The notes: generated from the letters alone by a model not told the origin. A DNA stretch of 64,000 nt from Tipula vernalis (GCA_958295665.1 OY282560.1:87954311-88018310); one strand, 5' to 3'. Counted from the stretch's first letter, positions 10,859-22,760 are shown. Made by a program: numbers and translations.

Positions 10859-12176
10859 CTACATTACTTTAGCTATCTCTTCTTCCGAAATTTCATCTTC
10901 AAGAAGCTCACTTGAATCTGATTCTTCGCATTGGTAAATCCCTTCAGCTGCTTTCCGTAAATCAACTCGAGAGGATAAGAGAGGTTCCCATTCATTATGC
11001 GATCTGTTGAGATGATTTAAATCCTGGTGTAACGAATCATGCCAGGTAAAACATGGTCGTCCTAGTTTCCTAGGACAAGCACTGTACGTGAAAGCAGCCT
11101 TGAGTATATGGATAGACGGACGGCGGTACACATGTCCCCAATAATTGATCCGCTGGAACTTAATGCGCTTTGTTATTGTTTTACCGTTCAAAATTTCTTT
11201 AATTTTCCTTGCTCCGAGGGTGGATTTATCTTTACTAAATTCCAGTAATCTTCTCAAGAAAAAGAGCTCATATTTCCTTAATCTCTTCCGATTTGCAAGT
11301 GTAAGGGCGGTGGTTTTCAATCCATAGATCATCATGGGAACTATGACAGTATTATATGTACATCGTGATGGCTATCTTAGAAGATACTTTATTTCTTTTA
11401 ATGAAAGATTGCATTAGTTTTGTGACCCCGAGCGCTTGGCGACACCGGGTCCGGATAGTGAGGGGCCTACTAAGCCTAGTTGTGAAGTAGGTGCCCAAGT
11501 ATCGTAATGTTTTCACTGAGGTGAAAGTAATTTCACCTATTCTGACATTGGATGGGATGGGTATTAAGGAGTCTGGGTTTCTAATAAGTACAGTGCATTT
11601 ATTTGGATTCACTGTTAGTCCGGCAATCTCTAATCCAGCGATCAACTCAATCAGAATCGGTTCTAAGCGTGCAGGGTCCCGAGTGACAATTAAAATGTCA
11701 TCAGCATATGCTAGAATTAAAGGAAGCTGCAATGTCCCTCCTTGATTTAAACATAATTCTGGATACTAATCGGCAACAGTTACCAATACTTCATTCAAAA
11801 TGAAATTAAAAAGTCTTGGTGATAGAGGACAACCCTGTTTTACCCCTTTGTTCTTTTTAACTCTAGCTGTACAGGTGTTAAACCACTTGATGGATGTTTT
11901 CTCCCAGAAACAAGCCTTTATGATGCGGTTTACCAGATAATGAGGCACATATTGTTGAAGACATTCGATTACGACCTTTAGATTGACTGTATCAAATGCT
12001 TTTCCTAAGTCAATAGAAAAGGTAAAAGTTTCATTCCCGGAGCGCCATTCTTCATCCAGTACTCGACGAACGACAAACATGTGATCATCAGTCGAGCGAT
12101 TGGGCAAAAACGCAGCTTGGTATGAAGGCTGTAATTGAAGATGATCATCCAACTTTTCAAGAAGAAGCTTGGCAAG
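10859..12176 (-). pseudogene. OTU-LINE reverse transcriptase palm/thumb and C-terminal tail
   Basis: From 12176 the frame holds FLPNRSTDDH, the palm segment FSIDLGKAFDTV (first catalytic Asp), and KQGCPLSPRLFNF. After an in-frame TAG at 11766-11768 comes AYADDILIV (catalytic YADD, near 11700). A second frameshift near 11356 leads to the tail 11335-10859, with IKFQRINYWGHVYRR and GRPCFTWHDSLHQDL and an acidic end (ESDSSELLEDEISEEE). The tail resembles the C-terminus of RTE-clade LINEs. Two frameshifts and a stop make this copy inactive. Confidence 0.85.
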
Positions 12177-14350
12177 ATCTTGTATCCTACATTGCATAGG
12201 GTTATGCGTCGGAAATCACTGGTTTGACGAGGATTCTTGTTCTTAGGAATTGGAACCTGAATAGTCTCCAGCCACTCGGTTGGTGGGTCATTGTTTATCC
12301 ATGCAGTTTCTATGACTTTATGAAGCGCTTCAACAATATTGTTGGGTGCATATTTAAATAGTTCAATGGGAATTTGATCCGGCCCCGGGGCAGTGCCTGG
12401 GCGGATTAAATTCAGGACTGACTGAATGTCTTCCTTATTTGGAGGAGGACCTAGAGGAAAGTAATCCTGTTCCTCTATAAGGCTCGGCCAGGTTCCTTCA
12501 ATGGTAGAAAGTTCATTTACCCAGGAGGAAATTGGTATGTAATTTCCGCGAAAGGAAAAGCAATCTCGTTTGAAAATCTTAAAATATGAATAAGTTCTGC
12601 GAAGACGTTCTGGAGGAGAATAGTAAGTCAAACGACTAAAAAACTGTTTGCATTCAGAAGATTTGTGCCTGAAATAGGCATCAGACAAACGTTTCCTGGC
12701 ACTTTGTAGACGCAATCGAGAGCTCATCTCCTGTGGATGAGCATGTTTGTGAAATTGGGCCTGTTTAAAGAGTGCCAAAGCTTTCCTACGCTTAGGTGTC
12801 AGGGGCGTCTTGGTGGTGAGTAACTGTTGGGAGCTTTCCTTGATGCAAGTAGTTATCAAATGCCATAGATTACAATAATTTATATCTGAAACTGCTTGTG
12901 CAAATGATTTTGCTAAAACGGACTGATATTGTTTGTGTATCTTTACTCCTTGCAGTAACGAGAGATTCAAAGATTTGAATGAATAGGTCATAGGTGGCCC
13001 TGCAGAGATCAGAACTGGCTTTACATTAGTAGGACAGGCAAGCGACCGCACTTTTCGCATGGTGCACACAATCCATATTAAACGATGATCGCTTAGTGAC
13101 GGGTAAAAACAGGCGGCTTTCGCCGACTTAACATAAATAACCCGATTGCTTTTACGGGTTAAAATATAGTCCAACTGGGAATACAATCGACCATCAGTCC
13201 AGGTCATAAGTTTCCGCCGACGTCCATGAAGGGTGTGATTAAAAAGTTGAGTCGACCGAGTTAGTAGTTCTAGAGAAACTCCATTCTCATTCTTCGACTG
13301 CAAATCATCTTCTTTTAGATGAGCATTAAAATCTCCAAATAAGACGATATCGATCTGTTGCGGGCAACGATCAATTATCGAAAGTAACTTTGAGAATATC
13401 TTTGTGGAAAGACGACGATTGTATTGGGAAGTGTGAGGTGGAACATAAACGGATATGGCAATGATCCTCCTATTCTCAATTCTGCCGTTCAGAGTAATTA
13501 TGGCACCAACATATTTTCGAATTCCCATGGTCCGAATGAAGGTATGCCTTTTTATCAAAATTCCCACTCCACGTCTTTTTGTCTTGGGATCGTTTGTAAG
13601 GTGCCAAATGTAATTTTTTGAAGAACAGGTTCCAGAGGGCATATTTGTTTCTGAGACAAAACATATATGGACATTATTTTCTAATAAAATTCTGTCAATG
13701 GCGTCACGTTTCTGGGAGTTATTAAGGCCTCGAACGTTCCAAGTTCCAAGGCAGAATGAGTTGACGGGAAGGTCCAGGATTGGTGACTCAATTAACTGTG
13801 ATTCCTCAATTAGTGTATAAGGATTGTCAGTGGTGGAAATTTTCCGGTGGACATTCTCTGCTATGTTAGGCAAATCGGAATATTGTGCCGTGTTAGCAAG
13901 CAATGGGGTATGTTCCTGTTGGAACATTAAGCTGTCATAATGTGACCCCGTATATAGCAAATTAATTTCAGTGTTATACGTTCCCCTGGTCGGTGTAAAA
14001 GTGATTTGATGTTTGACATAATAAATATTTATTTTTAGTTTTTTCAATTTAGACACGGCCGAAAGACATTCGGCGCCACCCCAAAATCCAGTCTGCTGAA
14101 GGTCGGATAGATATCTTAATATTAATTGATTTCCAGTCTGATTCAAAATTTCCCTGGGATTATAGATCTGATGACATGGATCCAATATTATGTAAAAATA
14201 ATCATCAAGATTACCGCGTATAAAGCTGACAATTTCAGCTCGGAGATCACTTGCTGAACAGGTTGAAGAATGAGAATCTTGTAGTTGCAGCTGATGGATG
14301 ATTGCATTGAAAAGGCAATTTCCATCACTTGGTATTTTGTGTACTTCCAT
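12177..14350 (-). pseudogene. OTU protease + APE endonuclease + start of reverse transcriptase
   Basis: The likely start is the ATG at 14350 (MEVHKIPSDGN), because the 16 in-frame residues before it look random. With that start, residues 9-12 are the OTU active-site motif DGNC with catalytic Cys12; FWGGAE follows near residue 89, and GSHYDSL supplies His137 and Asp139. So the cysteine, histidine and a nearby acidic residue are all kept. The endonuclease runs from about residue 198 to 430 with GTWNVRGLN, SETN, GDFNAH, LDYI and SDHR, all intact. The reverse transcriptase begins near residue 640 with RPGTAPGPDQIPIELFKY and ends in this frame at FRRITLCNVGYKI, where a one-base loss shifts the frame. 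OTU proteins remove ubiquitin or ubiquitin-like tags, so the domain may shield the element protein or RNP from degradation (inference). Confidence 0.88.
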
Positions 14351-14399
14351 GCCTAACAGTAAATACTGAGTGTGCAATGTATAATACAATATTGCCAAT

Positions 14400-15195
14400 T
14401 TACCGATTTATTTAACTTAGCTTACCTTCTAATTTTCTAGTTATTAATTCCAGCTATTCCACTACAATTGTAAATTCTAAATTCTTAACTCAATAGCATA
14501 CTAAATAATTTAATTTATGAATTATTTTAATTTTAATTTTAATTTTAATTCTATTTCATCACACACTAATTTCATCACATCAACTCACTACATTTCATAT
14601 AACCCTACATTTCAAATAAATTCTACACTCTATATTTCAAATAAATTCTTTAAACACATAGACACTAGTTTAATAATTAGTTAGCCATTTATCATTTATG
14701 TACTTAATTATTCCTTTATTAAATTCAGTACCCTTTGTTATATCACTCTGTTATCTTTTAATCACTAAACACCGTAACTCTATAGTTTGCTCTAATAATT
14801 TATAAATTATCTAATTTTTGTTTTATCTTTTATATTTTCTTTCATCACACATCACCAATAGTTTCATTACATCAAGGCTTCTTTTAACATCAATAAACTG
14901 CATTTCCAGTTTGGACATATATTCCAAGACTTCCTTATCTCACCTGTCTAATCAAAACTTTACACATTATACCTAATGTTTTTTCCCTAAATGTTGAACC
15001 GTAATAAAGCGATGCACAATCATGCACTCTTACACAATCCACAATTCACTGAATTTATCGAATTTTAGTTTGAATAGCCAATTTACAATAAAATAATTAT
15101 TTTTAATAAAAATTAATTCTCGAGGAAAAAGACACAACCATTTGACTCGAAAGTCATGGCCAACCCCTCAATTTATACCCCTCAAGATTCTTCCG
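14400..15195. other. Non-coding, AT-rich; possible LINE 5' region
   Basis: There is no coding frame. Simple words such as ATTTCAAATAAATTCTA and ATTTTAATTTTAATTTT recur. It lies upstream of the OTU-LINE start on the minus strand, and the LINE's 5' end cannot be placed. Confidence 0.45.
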
Positions 15196-15439
15196 ATTTA
15201 TTTATAAAATTTTTTATTTAAATCCATGCATCCTATTTACTTTCGCCTGATAACTACCAATTTTTTTTTTTTTTTTTCGGGTGGAATGTCAATACCGTAA
15301 TCTGCACCATCGACCTTCCACTTTCGACGGAAATTGCACAATCTACATTACCATTTCTTTACTTCCTACTGGACTAAGTCAATCTGTATTATCGACCTTT
15401 CACTTCCGGTCCGCAACCTTCCGCCAACTTCAACAGTAT
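15196..15439. mobile_element. Terminal fragment of the foldback element
   Basis: This stretch is the reverse complement of the left end of the foldback element at 40344-42209: the matching parts run from GAAGTTGGCGG... at the CAGTAT end through three units containing CTTTCGGC-like and AATCTGCATTATCGAC-like words, then the AAATAGGATGCAT segment. The outer end is AACAGTAT at 15439. The inner part stops at about 15196. A long T run (about 15262-15279) sits where the other copy has a mixed A/T stretch. Confidence 0.75.
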
Positions 15440-17820
15440 AGGTATGAAACAACTCACAAAGATTAAAGGTAGGTTCCTTTCGATCTCTTGAAATTCAAAA
15501 TTCGTTATACGAGAGAATAACTGCACCCCACACACGTACATATATAGTATAAACGATATGTTCAAGTGTATACAAGTGATTCGCTCACGAAACACTTTCA
15601 CCAACTCAAAACTTTGAACAATTTTGTTTCAACAATTTGATTATAATTTATATATTAGCATTCTATGAATCTTAATAATAAATAAAGAAACAACACAACG
15701 TATACTCACCCGCCTTCGGGGCCTGTTATGTCCGCCACGCTTTAAATGAAGAAATGAACTGAATCCAGGACAATTTTAAATGAACTTTTTGCACTTGAAA
15801 ATATTGTGATTTTAAAGCACAGTACGATTTATTTCGATTTAATTTGCTTCACTGCAAAAACACATGTACACCGTTTGTCGTTCGGTTAGAGCCCCATGAC
15901 GCAAAATTTCGAACTTTTCACTCGTACGCAATTTTTCCAAAAAGAAAAGATTGACACCAAAAACATTTTTACTCTATTATCTGCAGACGAAATCCACAGT
16001 GGCAACATATAACGATTTTCGATAAAAATTTTATAAAATTAAGTTGAAATTAGAATTTAAATTTTTTATAGAAAAATGATTTTCTCTGTCTGATTTTTTA
16101 AAGCATTGTGTTATAAACATTAAACCTTATGTTTGTGATACTGGTAATAAATAATTATCTAAAACAAATTGCAACATACATATAAATGTGACAGTTTATA
16201 AAAGGAAGATAATTAAAATAAGAGCTTATGTCATACAGAACAATAAAATATAATTTTTAAATAAATTTCTTTTCAAATTCATTAAAAAAAAAGTGAAATA
16301 AAAAGGAAATCCTTATTTTTGTTGCCCTGAATATATACATAAAAAAAAAAAATAACGAAATTTATGTAGACGAGTAACAAGTGCTTTTTTTTCAAAAGAC
16401 TGGAAAAATATTGAAAATGAAATACGGAAACAATTTGTTAAAGAGCTGAAAAGGTTTTTGTTATACATAAGTATGTAATAAAGATGTCTTTATATGCTAT
16501 TTTTATGAATTGAAACAAAAAAGCATAATTTATTCGTAATTGTTGAGCTACTTACACACGGATAGGTAATATGCACGTACTTTTAAATCAATTTCCAATG
16601 AAAATTATTCAACCTCATTATATTTACTCTAATGATCATTGGCTACATTCATACTCGTTTATATTTGAAATGTATATTCCCCATCAATGATAATAAACAT
16701 TTAGATCACAATAAAATCAATAATGTTCATTGGTTTCAAAAATTAATTAATACAAAATATACAACATAATTATGTTTTCATTTTGGACATAAAATATTTG
16801 AATGAATATTAAATGGGATAATAAAATTTTGAAATTTTAATTGGAATTGAGTTCTTTTTGTCTAAATTTTCATTTTTGTTGTAATTAAAATTTTTCATCA
16901 TCTCTTAATTCCATCTTCAATATTGTTTTAGGAGGATTATTTGAAAATTAATTTTTGGATCTTTTTATGTTCAAAATATTATAAAGTGATTATGTCGAAA
17001 TGTTATATATGTACTCTTTTCATAACAGTATTTCTGCAGTTTGTATTAATTATTTAAAGAAATGTAATATGATAATCAGACGGCCACAAAATGTGATTAA
17101 TATACAATATAAGAAGAAAAAATTAACAAGTTTAGAGAATATAACATCAAAAACCAGTAGCACAGATTAAAAACATTTTCCATAATTACTCACATGTTCT
17201 AAAGATTGTAATGAATCAAAGATTAACAAAATTACAAAATGTTTGTTCTTGTATGTTTTTGTGCGATCTCGCCTTCTTAATTAGACAAAAAATTACAGGA
17301 TCATTGTTCTGTAGCGGACCTTTTGAAAACTAATAAAAGGTTGCGTTTGGTAACACTATTTTGAATTATGTTGAAAAGTTATTTTTGGTAACACTATGTT
17401 GAATTAAGTCGCCATCTTGATGGTGTGTTCTAAAATAGAGAGTATGTAAAACGAAGGAGAAGAAAATGGTTGAAATTGTTATAAGCGTCCTCATAAGTTA
17501 AAAATAAAGAAAAAAAAAAAACAAAGAAATTAACGAAAGATTTATTAATACAGCCCACTTAAGTAGAAGAGTATACAATCGTAACATTACTTATTACTTT
17601 CAGCGGTTATTTCAAGGTTAAATTACGAAATGGTATAAAATAACCAGCAACTGATGAATTTTAATGGCGAATGACTCAATTAATATTTGTTTGCGTCAAG
17701 ATAAAAGATGTTGAGCTGGTGACCTTGACCTTTTCCATCAAGGTCATTTAAAGGTCAACTGGACGGCAGTGGTGTAGTGTGGAAACTTCTGGAAAGTGCT
17801 AGTCAACTCTTGACAATTCG
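15440..17820. other. Non-coding, AT-rich
   Basis: No gene is supported. A sequence reading GGGTGAGTATACG on the minus strand near 15697-15711, after a GC-rich patch (GGCCCCGAAGGCG), looks like a 5' splice site, and could end a non-coding 5' exon of an unseen gene or element. A direct repeat (TTTGGTAACACTAT) occurs at about 17347 and 17393. Confidence 0.45.
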
Positions 17821-17984
17821 GTTGGTTGGTTGGATTGGATGTAAAATTAGATGGTGTGTATGCATTGAGGTTCGATAAAATTAAGTTGGATATGTCGGAT
17901 GGAAATTCCATCCAACCGACCAACTAGAGATGTGCGGGTAGTAACTATTCGTTATTTAATACTCGTTACTTATAACTACCCGCA
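17821..17984. repeat. Two adjacent inverted repeats
   Basis: GTTGGTTGGTTGGATTGG (17821) and the near inverse CCATCCAACCGACCAAC (to 17924) form an imperfect arm pair. Inside, GGATGGAAATTCCATCC (17898-17914) is a palindrome with one central base. Directly after, GCGGGTAGTAAC (17934) and ATAACTACCCGC (to 17984) form a second hairpin. They may be the remains of a small inverted-repeat element. Confidence 0.55.
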
Positions 17985-18389
17985 GGGGCGGTCCGGAAGC
18001 ACTTATTTTATTCAATATATAATTTTTGGTCAAGTTTATTTATTTACGTATATTTATTATCTCTATTCCACATCACCTGAAATACCTTTCATTAAGTAAA
18101 TTTCTTTCAGACTTATAACTTATGTCAAATCAGATATATTTTATAGCTGAAGATATAAACCTTAATATAGAATGGCACAAAAAGGTTAGAAAATGATGCG
18201 TTTTTTTTTATTGAGGTATCCCCAGGTAGGCATATTCCTCGTTTATAAACAACACAAAATCCATACTCTGTTATCCTATAACATTAGAAAAATTAAATTA
18301 AATAATATAAAATAATTCAAAGCGATGACTAAAAACAAGTTAATCTCATTTATAAACAACTTATTGTAAAAAAATAATATTTCGTTATT
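17985..18389. other. Non-coding
   Basis: Nothing recognisable is visible; the following transposase relic may extend a little into it. Confidence 0.5.
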
Positions 18390-19298
18390 ATTTATTTTTC
18401 GAAGGTGTTCAGAAAGCACAGGATCAAATTTGCTTACAAATTCAACCAGTTTTAGAAAATTCCCTTCAGGTTCACTTCTACTTCAGATTTTCCCCGAAAT
18501 GGAAGTGATTGTGTTCCTAAAAATTCAACAAATATTATTAACCGCTTAAGCACTTACCTCTAGTGTCGAACTTCTGCAGTCATTTGTCGTTGAAGATCAA
18601 AATCTATAGTTGTATTTGATCTTAAGCGTTTTTCTAGTTCTTTCCATGATTTAAAATATTGTAAATGGTTCACGCTATTTTCATGTGACTGAACTAATCT
18701 GATTAAATGGTTCCAATCGATAAATCCTTGATTAATAAGAGTCATATTATCATCGCAACGGGAAGTAAACAATTTACAATAATACCAAAATACGGTATCC
18801 GTTTGCCATCATCCTATCATAAATATTTGGATTGAACTTTCTTTTATTCTTAATAGGGAACTTTAAATTATAAACTTGTACGGGACCATTTTCTATAATA
18901 AGTTTAATAATCTTTTCACTTAGCTTTGGCCATTTCGCTGGATCACTTAAATCAACTAAAACATGCAAATTATGTTCAACTTCGTGAGAAGAATTTAAGA
19001 CAGCTTGATCAACACTTAATTTTTCTAAATCATTTTTATCTAGTGTAACAGATCTAGATACTAAATTTGAATCTAGAATTATTTGATTGTTAATCAGGGG
19101 AATATTCGAACTAGACTGTATTGTACTACAATAATTTAAAGTACAACTAATCGCAGTAGTGTCTTCAACCAAAGAATTCTGTGTACCTACTAGAGGTAAA
19201 TTTGTAAGACAAAGAACTTGCCTGTGTTTTATCCAAATGATCGTGATTTCTTTTTCGCTTGCGAAATTCACTTACCGATAGTTTTTATTCGCACTCAT
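18390..19298 (-). pseudogene. hAT-type transposase, zf-TTF/ZMYM1-like N-terminal half
   Basis: The start is the ATG at 19298 (MSANKNYR), followed in a shifted frame by a basic stretch (EFRKRKRNHDHLDK) as at the start of ZMYM1-like hAT proteins. The TTF zinc-finger region comes next: DPAKWPKLSEKIIKLIIENGP, FPIKNKRKFNPNIYDRMM, then after a frameshift at 18774 CKLFTSRCDDN, the DWNHLIRLVQSHENSVNHL segment and a W-ELEKRL segment. Two stops near 18550-18562 replace codons in a stretch that otherwise continues VLKRLIIFVEFL and LPFRGKSE to about 18390. The RNase H-like catalytic part is absent. It would have bound DNA ends of its element. The two frameshifts and the stops make it dead. Confidence 0.75.
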
Positions 19299-19856
19299 TT
19301 TAAACAGCAATCGATAACTAATATGTAAATATAATTTACACTGACGAAATATAAAATTTCCCGCACAAATAGACCGATTTTAGAAATCAAATTATATTGC
19401 ACCATTAAACACAGATTTTATCAATCAGATCACTCTATAATGTCACATCAATATATCACATCTATATATCACAATCACAGGCTTTATCAAGCAAATCATT
19501 TTATTGCACAAAAAACAGTAAAATATAACAGCTGATCTAAAGTGATTGACATAAATTGAACTTCAACTTCAAAACAATGTTATTCAAACAAATATTATGC
19601 AAGTGTAATTCACACGGTATAGAGCGTTATATAATTTACCTTGGCCCTTTTTATGGGTGAGAGGGAAACAACGAGATATGCGCTCCCACGATATACATAC
19701 TAATATATTGCGCATCTGTCAAAAAATTACAACAACAACATTTTCAATATGGCGGAATTCTGTGATGTGTTCGATTATAGAATTAATCTATGTACATAGT
19801 AAGAGAGGAAATTAAAATTAAATAAAATATAATTTTAATTGAAACAGATTTTTTTT
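19299..19856. other. Non-coding between two transposase relics
   Basis: There is no coding frame. It should hold an end of the hAT element and of the P-element relic, but I cannot pick out matching terminal inverted repeats. Confidence 0.45.
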
Positions 19857-20608
19857 TTAATCATGTAATCTTTTATTTAATTTTCTTTTATTTCTTTTGA
19901 TACTTTCTATTTCACTGTTCATGCTTTTAATTCGAAAATGCATCCGTGATCGGAAAAAAAATTCCTTCACCTTCTGCTCGCACATAATGTCTTCTGGCAA
20001 TTTTACCAAATGTTTTATGTAACCCCGACAATACATAATTCCGTCTCCGTTAAATTGCTTGAAAATGGATTCGAGCTTCTCCATTTCCTTCATCAATTTC
20101 TCAGTAGGTTTTTGAAGGCCACCTTCAGATAACTGTTTGGTCCAGGTAAATGATGAATCTTCGGATGTATTTACTACGGAACTAGGAACTACCAAATCGG
20201 GGTTTTTAACTCTGTGCCAGATGTATCCTGCCAGATGTTCTAAACCGTCGTATTGAAGTGACTCCAGTTCGTCTTTATTTGGTTTACACGTCACATTTAA
20301 GTTCGACTTTAGGGTACTTAGTAAGTCGCCACTTAAATTACCAACTGCATCCAAATCCGGTGTAACATCGACCATTGTATTGCCGCCTAAGGATATACTC
20401 CCCTCATTTCAACCAAGTATGTATGACCGTAGTCTATACATGAACTCAAGACGATCGAGATGATCATGGAGCCCACCTTTCGCCCGAATAACACCGAAAA
20501 AATTCTCCAGAACTGATTGAGTCTGTACCGTGATAAGGTATGAGATACTACATTGCACCTTTAATTCATCGTATAACATTCTTAACGAATTATTCGTCAT
20601 CATAATAC

Positions 20609-20665
20609 CTGCAGAAAATTTAAATCATTAGCTTGGAAATTTTAATTCGTTAAATCATATCTAAC
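20609..20665 (-). other. Second intron in P-element relic
   Basis: The donor is AAG/GTTAGAT and the acceptor TTTTCTGCAG, giving 57 bp. Splicing links the PFQKG segment to IMMTNNS, which fits the P-element family order. Confidence 0.7.
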
Positions 20666-20784
20666 CTTTTTGGAATGGGAGCATACTAAATTTATTTTTC
20701 GTACGCATGGTGAACATAGTTTCTGTCATTGTGACTGTCTTGGTATGGAACCCTTACATTAAGGCAATCAAACCAATCGTTAAC

Positions 20785-20838
20785 CTAAAAATATAAAAAA
20801 GTTAACTTGTGAAAAAATTGAAAATCATTTTTATTTAC
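20785..20838 (-). other. Intron in P-element relic
   Basis: On the minus strand the exon ends AAAGTG, the donor is GTAAAT and the acceptor is ATTTTTAG, giving 54 bp. Removing it joins EFFKV to VNDWFD, the continuous family pattern. The small size is typical of flies. Confidence 0.75.
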
Positions 20839-21716
20839 CACTTTGAAGAACTCGAAACATTTTAGCCAATTTTGTGATTTGAGTTCACCCAAACTGCCAG
20901 CTCGGAAAATCGCGCTGGAAACAGTGTGTGAAAAAAGTTTCGCCGCCAACTTAACTTTTTGCCGCTCTGCTCCTCTCATGTTTAAATTATTTCCCGAAAT
21001 TTTGTACGGCCACACTTAAATCTGATTTGTCATTAGTTTTCTCTAGTAATTCGGTTATGATCGTTTTATCAAAAACCGCTGTCAACAAAATTATTTTGGA
21101 TCAACTCAGCGAAAACGTAAATATTTGTTGTTGTATCAGCTTGAATTTGAAATGTCGTTGCCTTAACAGTTATGTTTAATTCTCGAATTAAACCTTGATT
21201 CGATCCGCCCAAATCACACACCACCGCTACGACATGAAACCCGCAGGCTTGAATGGATTTTATAACGTTGAATAAAATGTCTTTCGTCATCTTTTGGTCG
21301 TATTCGTAGTAAATGGGCTGCTTCCAGTTCCCGAATAACCCACGTACCATAAAAACTTGGACGTATTTGGCAACTTTTAAAGTCTCGTCCTTAGATTTAT
21401 CGTAGACAATTTTTTCTTTGGTCTTCATCTCATCAAATGAGAGAACACAAATTTTGTCGATAATTTTCAGTTCCAGAACCCCATCTGAGTTTCGGATTCC
21501 TGATTAGACAAGAGAATTGCGTGGGAAAATTTCGTTAAATCGCATTGCATCGTCAGAAGCGATATAGAAATATTTTTTCAAACGTTTTGGACGATGTACT
21601 TGTGATTTTCATTCGAACATTTCTATTTTGAAAACTTTTATTTTTCTGACCAAATGAACAATTTTTAACATAATTTTCAATTTTTGCAAGCATTTTTGGA
21701 AAAAAGTAAAAATTTC

Positions 21717-22760
21717 TTAATCATTTGAAGGTTCTATAAACGCCGTGCTCCCTCGATGCGCTCCTAGAGGTCCGTCATGATAATATTTAATAATTGTATT
21801 AATATCGTCATCATTCATTAAAGAAATAATCTCCTTTTGTTGCTGATTAGTAATTGCAATGTTATTATTAGTAACTGGTAAAATAGAATTATCAGAATTC
21901 ATTGATAAAGGATTGGATAAATTTGAATTATTAGGATTTGGAGAAGAATTTTGTACTGATACAGAATTATTAGGATCAGAATTTTGATTATTTTGAAAAG
22001 ACATATTGTTTTTCAAAAGTGGATTTGACAACTTAGACTTTGAATGAGTTACAATGTTGCATTCAGGAATATCTGGCACGATTCTTCTTAATGTATCCGC
22101 GTTACTATTTAATTTGCCTGATTTATACACGATTCTGTAATCGTATTCATCCAATTTTATTCTCCATCCGACAAGTCTCGATGAAGGGTTTTCAAAGTTA
22201 TGCAAAGCAATATTAATAATTTATGATCGCTTATGAAAAAAGTTAGTCAATGGCTTAGAAATTTTAGAGAAATTGGGACCGAATTTTCTGTAATATCCAA
22301 TGAGACTAAGAAATAATTTTACATTACTGTAACGATTCTCATTGGATCTGGTTTAATGCCTGACTGAGTTATTATTTGCATATAAATTGCCATTTTTCCA
22401 ATAAATTTTGATTGTGATCAAGGTACATTAAACACTTTAATATCCATTGACTCCGCATAACACATTATTCATCAACCGTTGGAAAGTACTCGGAGCATTA
22501 CGAAGTACCATACTCATACGAGTAAACAGATAATGTCCAGATTCGGTGCTAAGAGGTAATGGAAATACTTCTGGAATAATGAACGTCGTTTAATTTCCTA
22601 TAATCAACTACAGTCCGCCATTTTTTTCATTCGTCTTTGATTTCTTTCGTACACATAATAATGGAAAATTCCATGAAGATTTCGAATCTTCTACTATACC
22701 ATCAGTTTTCATGTTAGAAATTGGTTTCTTGATTTAGCTTTTTTACAGCTTGTGGTAGTC
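21717..22760 (-). pseudogene. gypsy pol relic: RT, RNase H end, integrase zinc finger
   Basis: Near 22600 the minus strand reads WRTVVDYRKLN, the hallmark start of the gypsy RT palm, followed by broken RT. The open frame 22205-21717 begins HNFENPSSRLVGWRIKLDEY and YKSGKLNSNADTLRRI, the end of gypsy RNase H (the usual ADALSR is changed to ADTLRR). A low-complexity Asn/Ser linker follows. EIISLMND and YHDGPLGAHRG are the start of the integrase zinc finger, where the relic ends. The catalytic YxDD is not readable. Confidence 0.75.

Larger units (their letters stand above)
10859..14350 (-). mobile_element. OTU-LINE: RTE-like non-LTR retrotransposon with OTU protease domain
   Basis: One long minus-strand coding region encodes, in order, an OTU-type cysteine protease, an APE-type endonuclease, a reverse transcriptase and a C-terminal tail with a WGHVYRR segment and a GRPCFTW segment as in RTE-clade proteins. 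No separate gag ORF or zinc knuckle is seen upstream. The copy has two single-base frameshifts (near 12176 and 11356) and one in-frame TAG (11766-11768), but every domain keeps its key residues, so the decay is mild. An OTU domain in a non-LTR element is known from a few groups (Dualen/RandI of green algae, as I recall); an insect RTE-like element with this fusion is not familiar to me. Confidence 0.85.
19857..21450 (-). pseudogene. P-element transposase (THAP9-like) relic with two introns
   Basis: Segments in family order on the minus strand: LSFDEMKTKEKIVYD (first catalytic Asp, near 21430), KYVQVFMVRGLFGNWKQPIYY, VVCDLGGSNQ, then MRGAERQKVKLAAKLFSHT (about 20965), an intron, a divergent exon with KFSMLPFQKG, a second intron, and MMTNNSLRMLYDELK, TQSVLENFFGVIRAKGG and YRLRSYILG (20603-20409). 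The last exon continues in the same frame after one TGA (about 20406) to a lysine/arginine-rich end at 19857. A short deletion in the VFADxPH-like segment (near 21095) removes the expected second catalytic acid, and there are frame changes near 21070 and 20720. The THAP DNA-binding domain is not seen; sequence before 21450 is too decayed. Transposase of this type cuts and rejoins the element using GTP as cofactor in the P family. Confidence 0.85.

Noticed and set aside
15690..15960. Host 5' exon on the minus strand ending in a GGTGAGTA donor
   Set aside because: A single splice-like site without coding sequence or a partner exon is too weak to annotate.
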